DNA from: Paramecium tetraurelia
Taxonomy: Eukaryota > Ciliophora > Oligohymenophorea > Peniculida > Parameciidae
Direction: 5' to 3'
NCBI RefSeq assembly: GCF_000165425.1
Contig: NW_001799178.1
Span: 186,001-250,000 of the forward strand
DNA: 64,000 nt
The notes under the pieces were generated by a model that was given only the letters and a program-made list of their open reading frames with translations, ran no database searches and was not told the DNA's origin. Positions 1-11,676 of this stretch are shown here, in pieces. The translations under genes were made by a program, and so were the position numbers. Positions within the stretch are counted from its first letter, which is position 1; each line of letters begins with the position of its first letter.

Positions 1-3000
1 CAAAAAGTATTTTAACCAAAATTGATTAAACCAATTAAAGTTTTACAGGTAATACTCCTTAAGAATTCGAAATGGCTGTTTTTGAATGTCTAAATACACT
101 GGAGTAAGAATTACTCACATAAATTGTTTCGGCTGATTAAAGTAAGGCCCCTAAATAGATAAATAGCTTATAAGAAAAGTTCTTATTAAATCTTCCCCCA
201 GATTTGTAGGACAAATACAGAAGTCAAAATTTCACAGATATATATGCTTTTAAAGATTATCTCGTTTAAGAAAAGTAGACCAAAGGTATTGAAAAAATTT
301 TAGGATATATATTCGTAGACAAATTAAACTTTTATTTAAATTCCTATTATTTTGTGAATTCAGCAAAAAAGATCAAGGAAAATAAATCAGATTTGTAAAG
401 ATAGTTGCATGAACTTGAAAAGGACATCATGGATTCTCAGAAGGATTACTATTCTTTTATTGATATTCCATCAGTCAAATATTTTTATAAAAGTTTAAAG
501 TCAAAGCGTGTTCGAAATTTGAATGGACAATGCTTTTCTTTTAAGAAGAAGTTAACAGACTTTATAAAATCTGAAATCAATTCCTGTGAAGTACCAAAAA
601 AATTTAACATAGCATAATCTGAGAAGTGGAATGAAATTTATTTTACTTTATATTCAGAAATGTAAAGGAACACAACAATTGAGGAGGCTAATGTTGCATT
701 TAAGATAATTTAGAATATTTAATAATTAATACTATAATTTTTAAGATTTAGATGGAATTATCTCTTTTTATTTTGTGCATTAATTGTGGAAGCTAAACTA
801 TAATAAGACGAATTAGATTCGGTTTTAGATGTGGCTTATAATATGATGTAGCAGACTAACAAGGGCAATTTAAATAGAAGTTTTGATTAGATTTTAGCAG
901 AATTAAATGCAAAAGCATCTAAATAAATAACTTCAAATTATTTTGATAAAATTGGGTATAATATGGGCTACATTTCTTTATAAGTCCTTGAATCTCTGCT
1001 TCCTTTTATAAATAATAAACTAATTAAAGTTATGCTTCAAGTGAATGTACAAAGCAACTAAAAAATTAGGTTGATCAACGATTTGAAAACCTTCGAGTTT
1101 CATTTAATCCATGATTGCAGCCAAAATTTAAAGACATATTTAAAAATATTTGATAAATTAGTTGATTCAATCTTGGAAGGGGAAAAGGAAGAGAAAGACT
1201 AAAAATCTTTGTTCTTAAGATCTTATACAGTGTATTTCAATACAAAACTAAAAACTTTAATCGGGGAAAGATCTAATAAACAATTGGGTTCGTAGTTTTT
1301 TAACACTTATTTTTACAACATTTCAAAATTAAAATTAGATTATCAGAGAAAGACTTTAGGCCAATATCAAGAAATATTTTAAAGGGAAGAGAAAATTAGT
1401 TAAATTTGTGAATAATTTATTTTAAAGGAGGCGGAACGGTAATATCCAGCGGATATATGTAAAGATTTGATACCTGTTTATATCGATACTTTTTTTAAGG
1501 ATAATCCTTTTATAATTTTCTTGCCTGCCTTACTAAGAGGTTTAAGTTTTTTCTTTAGACCCCAAAAATATATTATTTTTGAAAAATTAGAAAGAGTTAA
1601 ATTTGCTGCAGTTGCTTTCAGAGATAAGGATTAGAATGAAATAAATAAATTTATAGAATTTATGAATGTTTAAAAAGATTTATATACTTTTGAATAGTAA
1701 TTTCAAATCGCTAAGAATATCTATAATTTTTATATCACAATACCTCAATTTGTTGGAGAATCTTCAGCTTGTAAACCAATTACAGATTCATTTCCATAAT
1801 TTAGTCAAATGAAGAGCATAAATGATTATAATTCTACAGCATATAATGCTATTTGTTTTTTTACTTCCAAGTTTTTTTGTCAAGACCCTAAGGCAGTAAT
1901 AAAAGGAGAAGATCAATTAAGAAATAGTGATATATTAAAGAAATTGTCAAGTTTAATGAGTGAAAAAAGTCAGTTTGAACCCATTTAATAGGACAATTTC
2001 TTAATCTAATTTATAGAATTAAAAAATTACAAAGCTTAATTAATAAAAGAAGTACACTAAAGTAATGATTAAAATTTTTAACATAAATGTATTGAAGTAT
2101 TTCAAAAATAGACTAGTAGATAAACAATTATGAGTGAGATTATAGAATATAAAAAATAGAATAAAATACCCCAGAATGAAATCGAATAGTATTATTGGGC
2201 AAAGAGTTTTTGGATACAAACTGGAAATCAGGAATTTCGATAGAATATTGACAACACAATAAAAAAAAAAGTAGAGGACTATTTTAAATATTTAATTAGT
2301 ATTCCAACACTATCTTAACTAAATGAAAAATTATCAAAAGATGTAAATACTTTGCAAGACCCTTACATTAAAGAATTGATTAAGAAATAATATCCAAAAT
2401 ATAAAGATGAATTCGAAAAAAATTTTAATAAAATAGTCTCACAATCTCCTGTAAGTAAATAACCCATCCTTTAGATGGGAGCAATCTAAAAAAAGTTATC
2501 TAATATTAGATAGGATTCAAAATTTAGGGAGTTCTCAACAGAAGATCAATCAGTTTTGACATTTATAAACGAATAATTTAGTCTTTACATGAAGCAACTC
2601 TTGGGAAAAGTCTTTTAAGTGGCCTTGACCCAAAAACCAGGATATGAATTCAAAGTATTTTAAAATAAGCCTATTTCATCAAATGATACCTTAATGATGA
2701 AATATAAATAAAATCAAGAATTGTAAGGAAAGTTCGGACCTCAAAAAAATTCATATCTTGACATAACCTTACTAACTGCCAATGAGAACAAGAATTAACT
2801 ATATTACGAGTTGTGTGACTATACACCTACCTAGAGGTAAATAGAATTTAGGAATTTTCTAATTGAAATAGAACCTCTTTAGGAGGAGAAGCTGAAAAAC
2901 AAAATCAGAAAAAATAAGTGGAAAGAAGAGCATCCTGAATTGGAGGAAGTACTAAAGAAGAGAATCAAAAGAGGAGCTGAATTATGGAATTAAGTTTAAG

Positions 3001-3194
3001 ATTTCCTCTGTAAAAGAGAGAACAATGAAAATGCAATGGATTCAGATGAAGAGTCAGATAAATATAAAGGTTAATAGTAATAGACAATTGATATTGTTGA
3101 AGATGATCAATTAGATTAAAAAATTCAAGATGTTCAGAGAAGTTTTGAAAGACAATTGTTGACTGGAAGACATTATATAAAGACAAGGTATTGA
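1..3194 (+). CDS. large protein of unknown function, 5' end outside window
   Basis: A single frame stays open from base 3 to a TGA at 3192-3194 (1064 codons) when TAA/TAG are glutamine. It is open to the left edge, so the true start probably lies upstream; the first in-window ATG in frame is at 72. No intron is needed. The protein is rich in Lys, Gln, Asn and aromatic residues, has charged coiled-coil-like stretches near residues 110-150 and a strongly charged C-terminal 120 residues with an acidic patch (DSDEESD). A moderately hydrophobic stretch lies around codon 500 (IIFLPALLRGLSFFFRP) but it does not look like a clear membrane helix. I do not recognise a family. Composition and length argue it is a real gene; no function is proposed. 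Confidence 0.75.
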
Positions 3195-3716
3195 TATATT
3201 GTAATGTTTAGATTAAATAACATGGATAATGATAACCCATTATTAACATAGAAAGAAATAACTGTGAAGACGGTTCAGTTTGTTTTGGAGTAGCATCCCT
3301 ATTTCAAAAAGAGTCAGATTTTATATAAATCGTACATTTTGTGAAGAGTATCTATTTTAAGATTATTATATAAAATTATAATTTGTAGAAACTAACTATT
3401 ATATAATTCTTAATTCATAAATAGAGTGCTATTTCTACTCCAAAATGTTAATTTAATGATTAATCTAAATCAAAAATTCATTCATCATTTTAATATTAAT
3501 TAAGATATCAGTTAGTCAATAATTAGTTATATATTTAAAATAGAATTCCGACCAAAATGATTTGAATATTGGAGATAATAATAAATTATTCAATGCCATG
3601 CATTCTTTTAGTTTATCATCAAAATATGGAAATATTAGTTGCTATTATTTGAAATTTAAGTATGCTTTCAATTTTTATTAAATATTTTTTATAACATAAA
3701 ATGCACTAGTATAATA
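3195..3716. other. intergenic stretch with a short unassigned ORF
   Basis: Very AT-rich. A 46-codon plus-strand frame (ATG at 3203, TGA near 3341) follows the previous stop closely, and coding-like fragments in other frames continue to about 3500. They could be unresolved 5' exons of the downstream kinase-like gene or decayed coding sequence; I could not join them convincingly. Confidence 0.3.
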
Positions 3717-5340
3717 ATGAAGAAGTAAATTTATAGAGAAATTCTTATGTAGTAATTTAATAATATGATGGATAGTAAATTTTACATTGAAGATGTCTTT
3801 GTTGAAACATAAAATGAAAAACTTGAAATTCCAAATGCAGATAAAAATAAAATCATGCATACACTTGTATTGTATTTTGTATATATAAAAAGGAAGAAAA
3901 TTTAAAATAGAAGAATGATTTTTTAAATTCAGAAGATTATAATAATTTCTAACAACTACTTGTGATTTCATTAATTACAATCAACTTCTCTAATGATGAT
4001 CCCTTTTTTAGACATATCACAATGGTGGTTAAGGCCATTAGAAAGGCCATCAAAAAAAGACTCACTCAAGAGATTATTGACTTACAAACCAAGCAGGAAT
4101 TTAAAGTATGTAGATATTTTTAATTGTAGATTTAATAGTCTTCTCTCTTCAGAATCTATTATCAAGATATTAACATAGGATTTATAACATCTACTTAACA
4201 AATTAAGTCCACAGCATTCATTTTCGTCAATAAAAATATTTTTAATGAATTCGTGAACAAGAGAATGTCAATTGAACAAAAGGACTAGTAAGTGAGATTG
4301 ACGCTCTACTTTTTCGATATCAATATTTAGAAAGAATAATAAATTCAGCAGGATTTTAAAAATCAGTTCTTGCGGAATAATAAGTTCAAAAATGAGTTTA
4401 TTGTATTGAATGAGGAAATTGATCAATAGAAATAAACTACAACATATCATGTCTATAAGCCTATGGATGATTAAATTTATTTTGTTAAAAGAGTAAAAAA
4501 CAACCTAATTCTAGATTTAATTGTTTAATATACCTTTGGATGTTACATTTCAAGATATATTTAACACAAAAAGTTCAATCTAAGATTTCTTCAAAATTTA
4601 AGAAGCACGTACACTTTAACGTATTTCGCATCCAAACATTATCAGACTCTATGAATGGTGGTTGGAAATAAGAAATTACTAATTGTTTCTGTACACTCAG
4701 ATAGAATATTGTATTTATCCAGGATATATCTCGTAATCTAAAAATCTATTGAGTTACTCATATTTTTATATGAACCCCATGCCTTAGGAATAAAAGAGCA
4801 AACTCATAAATGAGATTCTCTGTTAGATTATAAGTGGACTGGAGTGCTTGCAAAAAAAGCAAATCGTCCATGGGGATTTGAAACCTGAAAGTATCATGGT
4901 TACTAAAAGTATCACCGGAGACATATAGGTAATGAATCCATATAACGAAGGTTATGTTAGCAGATTTGAATCATTCATATTCGTGTTATTAGGATTTGCA
5001 AAAGCTTCAAACCAAGGATTATATGGAATACAAATAACAATGTTTGTATGCCCTTGGTGTATTACTGATGCATCTGATCCTCACTTTCCCTGGAGAACCA
5101 ACACTCAGAAATAACTATGTTACAAAATTTCAGAATTATGATATTGATGATTCTCTCAGTGAATTTGATAAATGGGCTTAAAAGTCAGTCAAGAATAAGC
5201 ATAAGGAGTTTTCATTCTTTTTATATAAACGTTATATGGAATTAGCAAAATCTTTATTAAAGAAATAATAATTTCATGAATTACATGAAGTAAGAACTTT
5301 TATTTAAAATAATAAATAATTTGATCATCTATTAGTTTGA
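3717..5340 (+). CDS. diverged protein kinase-like protein, possibly a pseudokinase
   Basis: Four introns restore one frame: 3867-3892, 4106-4129, 4493-4514 and 4929-4950; the exons sum to 510 codons. The C-terminal half is a kinase fold: a Lys in a FVKR context (subdomain II), EARTLQRISHPNIIRLYEWW (helix C region), then IVHGDLKPESIMV as the catalytic loop, and YALGVLLMHL as subdomain IX. Two catalytic signatures are changed: HRD is HGD, and the loop Asn that helps bind metal is Ser (DLKPES instead of DLKPEN). The DFG position reads ADLN, so the Asp is kept but the Gly is not. The ordering and HPNII/YEWW motifs recall eIF2alpha/WNK/NEK-like kinases, but the subfamily is unclear. About 230 N-terminal residues show no domain I know. 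Upstream exons before 3717 cannot be excluded. Confidence 0.7.
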
Positions 5341-5380
5341 TTTATTTTATAGTTTTTTTATAAAAAATCAATCAATTATC

Positions 5381-5707
5381 ATGTATAGAGAAAGTCTCAT
5401 AAAATAATTATTCACTCTAATTGCTACTTTATTATTATGCCTAAATAAATTAGATTTTACAAGCACATAATTATATTTAAAATTAACCTAACATTCTAAG
5501 TAGGATATGAAAGGGCTAAATTTAAAAATTTATTGAACAATTAAATACAACATAGAAGACATTATATTTGAAATCGATGTAAATTTAAAAGGTAGGACAA
5601 TTAATATTTCAACATTATTAATAACAATTATGTTCTCAACTTAATTAGATTTAAAACCAAATGTCTTGAGCTTAGAAAAATCACAAAGATTAATGGATTT
5701 ATTATGA
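5381..5707 (+). pseudogene. small ORF interrupted by one in-frame TGA
   Basis: A 108-codon plus-strand frame starts at ATG 5381, with a hydrophobic N-terminal segment (LFTLIATLLLCLNKL) like a signal peptide, and ends at TGA 5705-5707. It carries one in-frame TGA at 5534-5536. Sequence after that TGA still looks coding (TIKYNIEDIIFEIDVN). No canonical short intron removes the TGA. It may be a decayed gene, a gene with an unrecognised short insertion, or chance. It converges on the kinesin gene 56 bp downstream. Confidence 0.3.
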
Positions 5708-5763
5708 TTCTTGATAAAGTAAATAAATAAAGCTTAGAAAAAACTATAGATACATAAATATTT

Positions 5764-8151
5764 TCATCTTTTTTTAGATTTTCCTTTTTTCTTTGTTTAT
5801 TTTTTCTTTTTAGGATGATTTTTGGTTTAGTGATGTTTTTTGTCTCCTGAGGAATCATGTTCTTAATCAGATTCATTAATAACCTTTAAATCACTCTTAT
5901 GGTTGCTTGATATTAATTTTTCAATATTTCTCTGTTATTATTTTTTAGCAGAATCTTCTAAATTGATTAGTTCTTCTTGATTTTCTTTATCAATTAAATT
6001 TTGTAAGTCATCGTCATTAAATAACTTTTTCATGACCTCCTATTTAAATTTATCCTTCTCCTCTTAACTACATAAAATAAAATTTATAATACTGTTTTTA
6101 TAATTCTTAATCAAACAGCTAGCCAAAAAGCTTCATTTTCATTTCATCATAAGGAGTTGTGTTAGTTGCTTAATCGAAATGATTTTGGTCCTACTTTTTA
6201 TTGGAGTACTACTTTAAATCTACTTTAAATGAACATTGGTTAGAAATATTCATATCGTTTTCTTGATTTGAGTTTAACTAAACAAGGTGACATTTAGACT
6301 ACTATTTGCTTTCATCAGTTTATTCATCAATTTATTCTAAATCCAGCTACCTTAATCCATTCATTAAGTCCTCTTGTTCTTCATAACAATTAAAATGTTA
6401 TTCAATAATAGAATGAATATCTTATTTTTCTTCTTATATTTATGATAACCTCTATGACTCTACTAATGGTCGTTCATCAATTATAGCATCTTAGTTTTAG
6501 TTTGATTATTCTTCATATCTATAAGATTTTCGTTATGGTACTTCTTCTAAGAAATTACTGACAGGAGGTGGTTGATGGACTCCTTTGTTTTCTAAAATGT
6601 CTAGAGATGGTTAACGTGATTTATCAGACTATATTTTATCTAGAGATTTTTATAGTCTTGAATCACTCTCGAAAATTGGAGGATAAAATAATTCATCATT
6701 TAATCCACTAAATTATTTTAATTTTGCTTGTTATTGTTTAACAGTTGAAATTAAATCTTTGACAAAAGAATCTTGTATAGTTTATTAAAAAAGCATGTGT
6801 TAGGTTGTGTTTTAAACCAACATCTTTGCTCTTCTAATTATGTCCTTAGCATTTCTCTTGGGTATCTTCTTTGATTTTGAATCATTTGCTACTTGCTATG
6901 ACTAATTAATTTAAAGCCTTTAATTGTAAGAGATGGTTGAATCATAGATTTTTGATTTAAGTAAATTTACATTAACACTTAAAGCTCCATAATGTAATAC
7001 CTTAAGCGTTTCTTCAATGTCATCACTAGTCAATCTAACATTTACGATCATCAAGATTCTGTTTTCTTCTGTAAAGTATTCACACAACAATCTAGTTAAT
7101 TTACATTCTCTGAATGGTATACGACTATTTTAATCAGACTCATTTTGGCATCTCATTTATTTAAGACATTTTCCAAGAACTAACAATGATTTATTTATAT
7201 TGCATGCTTCTGTAAGTTGAGATCCTTGTGTTTCAGCTCTTTTTGCTCTTTCTGATCCAGCTAGATCAACAATACATATAGTTTGTTTCTTTAAAATTGT
7301 AAATTGTTCTTATTAATACAGAAATGAGACTTGTATTTTAAAGATTGTGTGTGATCGACTTGATTGATTATTTAATGTGGTTTCCCCCATTTATCTATTT
7401 GTTAAGGCTTTTTGAAGCAAATCTTTGAATTATTGGTTATTATTTATTTCCTTTTCGACTGCATCCTTCACATAGCATTTCTTATCGTAGATTTCTTTTA
7501 TCTATAACTTGCTTTTATTGCTAGCTAATAGATCATATATTTCTTCATTGTAGATTTCAAATGATTAAAATGTGTAATTGACTTCTTTCAAGACATAGTC
7601 ATCATAAGGAGATTCTCCAATTTTTATGACTTGTCCATCGATTTCAATAGTGGTTTTATTTAGTAGAAATGCTGTTTTAATTCTATCTAGAGTTTATAAT
7701 GTGAGCGGTAAAATTCCTGGTGCTTCTTAAGTACCGATTATAGTGTATGTTTTACCTGAGTTTGTTACACCATACGTAAAAACCAGTCCTCCCTTTTCTA
7801 TAAAGTATGTGTATTATTTGTACATTTTTCAAAAATATCCTTAATCATTGGAATAACATATTCTTGATGTAAATTTCTTTATGTGGAATTCTAATCGTAA
7901 ATTTAAGAGAAAGCAAATGTTTTTTAGTTGGAAATTTCATTTTCATTGTTGGTTTCATAAATATCGAGTTTTTTGTCTGTAATAATATAATTTACTAAAA
8001 TGAACTCACAATTATTACCATAATTTTCACCCACAAATTTAGGACGAATTCTACAAATTACTTCAATACCATTCTAAGGTTCATTCTAATCTAACACACT
8101 CAAAGTTTCAACAGTTGGCAATTCTATTGCTGGTTTTTTCTTGATTTCCAT
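5764..8151 (-). CDS. kinesin motor protein, kinesin-6 (KIF20/MKLP)-like
   Basis: Microtubule motor with an N-terminal motor domain. The start is EVICRIRP-like strand beta1 close to the N-terminus; the nucleotide-binding P-loop reads FTYGVTNSGKTYT, switch I NNQSSRSHT and switch II IVDLAGSERA, all intact. The wording GVTNSGKT followed by GILP is typical of kinesin-6 (KIF20A, MKLP1). After the neck the protein is Gln/Glu/Ser-rich and ends in a very basic Lys tail (KKHHQTKNHPKKKKQTKKK). Two introns, 26 and 25 nt, were placed: one just before the P-loop strand, one in the C-terminal third; each removes a frame break. The start ATG at 8149-8151 is only 33 bp from the oppositely oriented start at 8185. 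Kinesin-6 motors act on midzone microtubules in division; a role here is inferred from family only. Confidence 0.9.
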
Positions 8152-8184
8152 TTAATAACTTTGAATTCAAATTATAAAAATTAA

Positions 8185-8960
8185 ATGAATAATAGGAGTT
8201 ATTATTCAGTTGATGAAATAATTGAAGAGAACTCATAAAAGTCTTCATATATAATTGAAGAGTTAAATTTAATGAGAGAAAACCTTAATTATGAAATAGA
8301 TTAAATGACCAATCTAATTGAGATAGAGTATTGGTTAAATTAATATTAAGATCAAAGATATCTATAAAAATGTTAGCTTTAAAAGTATCTTCTCGTTATG
8401 TCAATCCTTTCTCTTATGAATCTATGGTATGTATTAGCTAATACCCAGCTGACATTGTATTTTTTTTTATTATTGCTTAATAGAATTTAAACAAAAAGAT
8501 TGAGAATGTTCATTATTCAACTACTTGTAATAAGAAATGAATCAATAATAATGTAAATTTTGAGATGGTTCATGAAGAATTAAAGTCATTTATATCGATA
8601 ATTGTTATAATCAGATATACATTTACACACTTGGAAATAATCCATAGTATGGTATCATTCAATTTTAAAATTATCTTTCTTGTGCTTTTAAATAAAGAGG
8701 GAAAGTAAGTGTAAACACTTCCTAAAAAAAGATAATTGTTCTAGTTATTATCATATATTCTTTCCTGATTGATTTTCGTATTCTAAGAAATTCTAGTAAA
8801 TTTAGTGTATGCAGTTTAAATTTTAATGCAACTCTTTGCTCGATTCTCTGTTTATTATATGATCCTTTTTTATCCCTTTTGGAATGTTAGTAATAGACAG
8901 AATACGAACCATTAATTCAACGGCTTTTATTTAGGGCGTATTTATTTGGATAGTGTATGA
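8185..8960 (+). CDS. multi-pass membrane protein, unknown function, contains a probable retained IES
   Basis: The reading MNNRSYYSVDEIIEEN... has an acidic N-terminus followed by several hydrophobic segments (for example LLVMSILSLMNLWYVLANTQ, SFISIIVIIRYTF, IIVLVIIIYSFLIDF, SVYYMILFYPFW). To keep one frame three pieces must be removed: a 26-bp TA-bounded piece at 8528-8553, a 23-nt intron near 8706-8728 and a 19-nt intron at 8796-8814. The result is 236 codons ending at TGA 8958-8960. The 26-bp piece does not look like an intron (no AG end) and fits the smallest class of Paramecium internal eliminated sequences. No family recognised. The gene shares a 33-bp divergent spacer with the kinesin gene. 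Confidence 0.55.
8528..8553. mobile_element. candidate retained internal eliminated sequence, 26 bp
   Basis: A segment that begins with TA (8528-8529) and is followed by another TA (8554-8555), as expected for a Paramecium IES. Removing 26 bp with one TA copy joins LLQ...LL to VNFEMVHEELK in the same frame; leaving it in shifts the frame. Twenty-six base pairs is the known minimum IES length. The ends match the TAYAGYNR consensus only weakly. A 38-nt intron at 8527-8564 ending GAG is the competing explanation. Confidence 0.45.
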
Positions 8961-9023
8961 AGTTTCTGTGTTCTTTAAATAAGTTGTTTAGACTTTGAAA
9001 ATTATATAAAAATATATTTATAT

Positions 9024-9614
9024 ATGTTAGATTATCCACAATTTAAATTGCCTGAATTTGTAAAGTTATGTTTCCATAATTAGCTATTAGATAAAACCTA
9101 TTTAGAAGATGTTATTTGCACAGCTCTTAATTTAATATTTTTTCATCGTGCACTTGGCCCAGTCAAATTGAATCATATGAGATGTGAACGTTTGCCCAAA
9201 ATTACTCAAGTATTAGTGTTTTTATCTTTAGTTAAGATGTGGGGAACCTTAAGTTGACAAAGACATCAAGAAATTAATTGATAATATCAATAATGATCCT
9301 AACATGATTAATTGCTCATCTCTTTAAATTTCTTTAAAATTTATGGAAGAACAACCAACAACACTCCTACAATTTTTTAAACCAAAACTTAAAGTATTTG
9401 AAGAGTGGTTACTTTTGTTTTAATTCGGTCTCTCTTCCATTGATAAAACTTAAGATGAATTCACGCAATTGCTGAACAAAATAATTGATATTGCAACTGC
9501 CAATTACGATCATTTTGATGAACAATTTGATTAATCCCAGCAAAAACCATTAAAATACCCGTATGAAGTATAATATAAGAATTATCATTTTAGTTAACTT
9601 TTAATTTCTAGTGA
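9024..9614 (+). CDS. ATG101: autophagy-related protein 101
   Basis: HORMA-fold partner of ATG13 in the ATG1/ULK autophagy-initiation complex. The translation carries family landmarks in order: FFHRALGPVK, then QLRCGEPQVDKDI (compare VQCGEVEVEKKI of plants), a central ISLKFMEEQP strand, EEWLLLFQFGL (family WEQW segment), LLNKIIDIATANYDH, and the terminal PYEL. Introns at 9210-9231 and 9568-9593 are needed; the second places a stop just after PYELTFNFQ, where the family normally ends. Total 181 codons, close to the usual length of about 200-220. The WF finger of animal ATG101 is replaced by FFKPK, so the exact contact residues differ. Confidence is high because motifs occur in the right order and spacing. 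Confidence 0.88.
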
Positions 9615-10066
9615 TTAAATATATATATGCATTTTTCAATTATTGTTAACTATCTTTATTATATATTTAAAATAATCTACTTTGAATTTGCTTATAGTTT
9701 TGCATTGACAAATATATATTTCAAAAGACTGTCAAATGTTCATTTATGTCATTTGCAAATTTGATTTACCCTATAGGAGGTGGTTTAAAACAATATCCAA
9801 TAGAGATTTATTATACACTTCTACAAAATAAGAAATCAATTTTAAGAATGATAAATATTAATATTGTCAATTTAAACAAATATTTATATATACTGTGAAA
9901 GTGCATGATTATTTGAATGAAATATTATATATGAATAGCAATGCTATCAAGTGGCTGTGAATAAACTCTCAGTTTATTAGTCTAGAACTGGAAAATGGGT
10001 CACTTTTTAAAGGTTATATAAATTATAAGTAAATGTATATACCGTTTTTGTGTGATAATTAAATAA
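9615..10066. promoter_or_regulatory. intergenic, presumed upstream region of the trichocyst protein gene
   Basis: About 450 bp of AT-rich sequence without a convincing ORF. It must hold the ATG101 terminator signals and the promoter of the secretory gene downstream, but I see no element I can name. Confidence 0.4.
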
Positions 10067-11472
10067 ATGAAGGTTTTTGCTATGATGGCATTATTGCTGG
10101 CAGCAGCATACTGTCAATCAAATGAGATTGATGTAGTATTAAAGATGCTAGGTGATTTAAAAAATGAGACAAGCAAACAATTATAATAATTGGAGAGCGA
10201 TTGGGAAACAACCAGATATGTAATTGATTATATATGACATTTGAACAGCAAAAACAAGACATCGTAAATGATTTAATGAGATCTGCATCAACATAAAGAG
10301 GTGAATGTAATAGAAGAGATCAAGAGTGGGCAAACAAAGAAAGAGACATTAGAATTACACTCAGCTATATCAATTGGTTAGAGAAAAGAATCAAAGAGAA
10401 TAATGAAAGACTCTCAAGATTAGATGTCAATAGATGTGAATCCAATGCTAATTTCATAAATGATATCAAAAATTCTAAGAAAACTCTAAATTTGATTGCC
10501 TTCCTCAGAAGAGCTGTAAAGAATGCAAAAGAAGTAATAGATAAAGCAATAACTAGACTGATTTGCCAACACTTTTGTAATCTGCTCAATTCATTTAACT
10601 CAAATCCTTTTTGGCTGAGGACGGTGAAGAACCAGAAGTGACATCCGAAGATAATGAGCCACCTCATGTATATGATGAACCAGAAGCTGTCGATAGCACA
10701 GAAGACGTTTCTGAAAATTAAGTAGATGCTGCTCCAGATGTTGAAACAACTGAAGAATCAGCTACTGAAGCAGAAGCTCCCACAGAGGAAGTAGAATAAC
10801 AAAGTTTAGGTGATGCTCATGAAGAACCAGATGCCCCTGTTCCTGAACATCCATTAGAAGCTGAAGAGAAAGCTACCAATGAATAATTAGCAAAGGAAGC
10901 TGCTGCATTCAACAAAATTATTGAAAAGGGATAAAAGGCTCCTGCTGAAGCTGGATCTGGAAAAGATTATTCATAATTCACAGTTGCTTAATAAGAATTG
11001 TTAAATTTCTTGGACATTTTAGAAGATTAAGTAAGAGGTTCATTTGGAAAGAAACAAGATGACCAAGTTAATTCAGCTATGGGTTACAGTGATTTCAAGG
11101 GATTGATTCAAAAGGAAAATGAAACATTCAAAGGACATTTAGTAGCTGAAGATGTTAATCTAGTAAAACTTTTAACATATTTAATTATAGGAAAAATTAT
11201 AAAATTAATTGATAACCATCTTATAGGCTACAGCTGCTTGCAAAGACAGATTAAAGAAAATCCAAAACTCTATTGATCTTGCTAATGAAGTATACTCTCT
11301 CATATATTATTCTTAGGACTTAGCTTCCTCAGAGGCTCACTTTAAGTCTGTAACTGAAACTCTCTAGGAAGAGCAAAATACCTTTGATGATGTTTACAGA
11401 ATTTATTCAAGTTAAGTTGGCTCTCAAAATACATCATACAAAAGAGATGTTTAAGCCAAAATTACCAACTGA
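10067..11472 (+). CDS. trichocyst matrix protein precursor (TMP family)
   Basis: Structural protein of the crystalline core of trichocysts, the exocytotic organelles of Paramecium. It starts with a clear signal peptide (MKVFAMMALLLAAAYC), then heptad-like Lys/Asn/Glu helices, a very acidic pro-region (EDGEEPEVTSEDNEP and the next 70 residues), and a second helical segment containing GYSDFKGLIQKENETF and ACKDRLKKIQNSIDLANE. This order is that of TMP precursors, which are cut to give two mature polypeptides; the acidic spacer is where processing would occur (family knowledge). Introns: 10220-10248, 10534-10556, 11163-11190 and probably an in-frame 27-nt one at 11290-11316. The 10534-10556 intron explains what at first looks like a frameshift. 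A multigene family is expected; only one copy is in this window. Confidence 0.88.
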
Positions 11473-11676
11473 TTATGTAGAATCATCCAAAAATTATAAT
11501 TATTATATAAATCTAAATCAATTATATCATTCTTAGGTTGTATTTATCTAATTAATGATTTTAAAGTTCAAGAAACGGTATTAAGTCCCTTATTTTATTT
11601 GAGTCAATTCAAGAATAATTGGAAATACTAAAAATAACTTATTTAGAATTAAAACTATAATTAAAATTTAACATTT

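Noticed and set aside
51-68. An 18-base match between the left edge and 28598-28615
   Set aside because: In sequence this AT-rich one exact match of that length across 64 kb is expected by chance; no similarity extends beyond it.
3203-5340. Kinase region as a frameshifted pseudogene
   Set aside because: Four short introns join all pieces from 3717 to 5340 into exactly 510 codons without any stop.
10605-10615. Apparent one-base frameshift in the trichocyst matrix protein gene at a T run
   Set aside because: A 23-nt intron at 10534-10556 restores the frame completely and fits the other introns of the gene.
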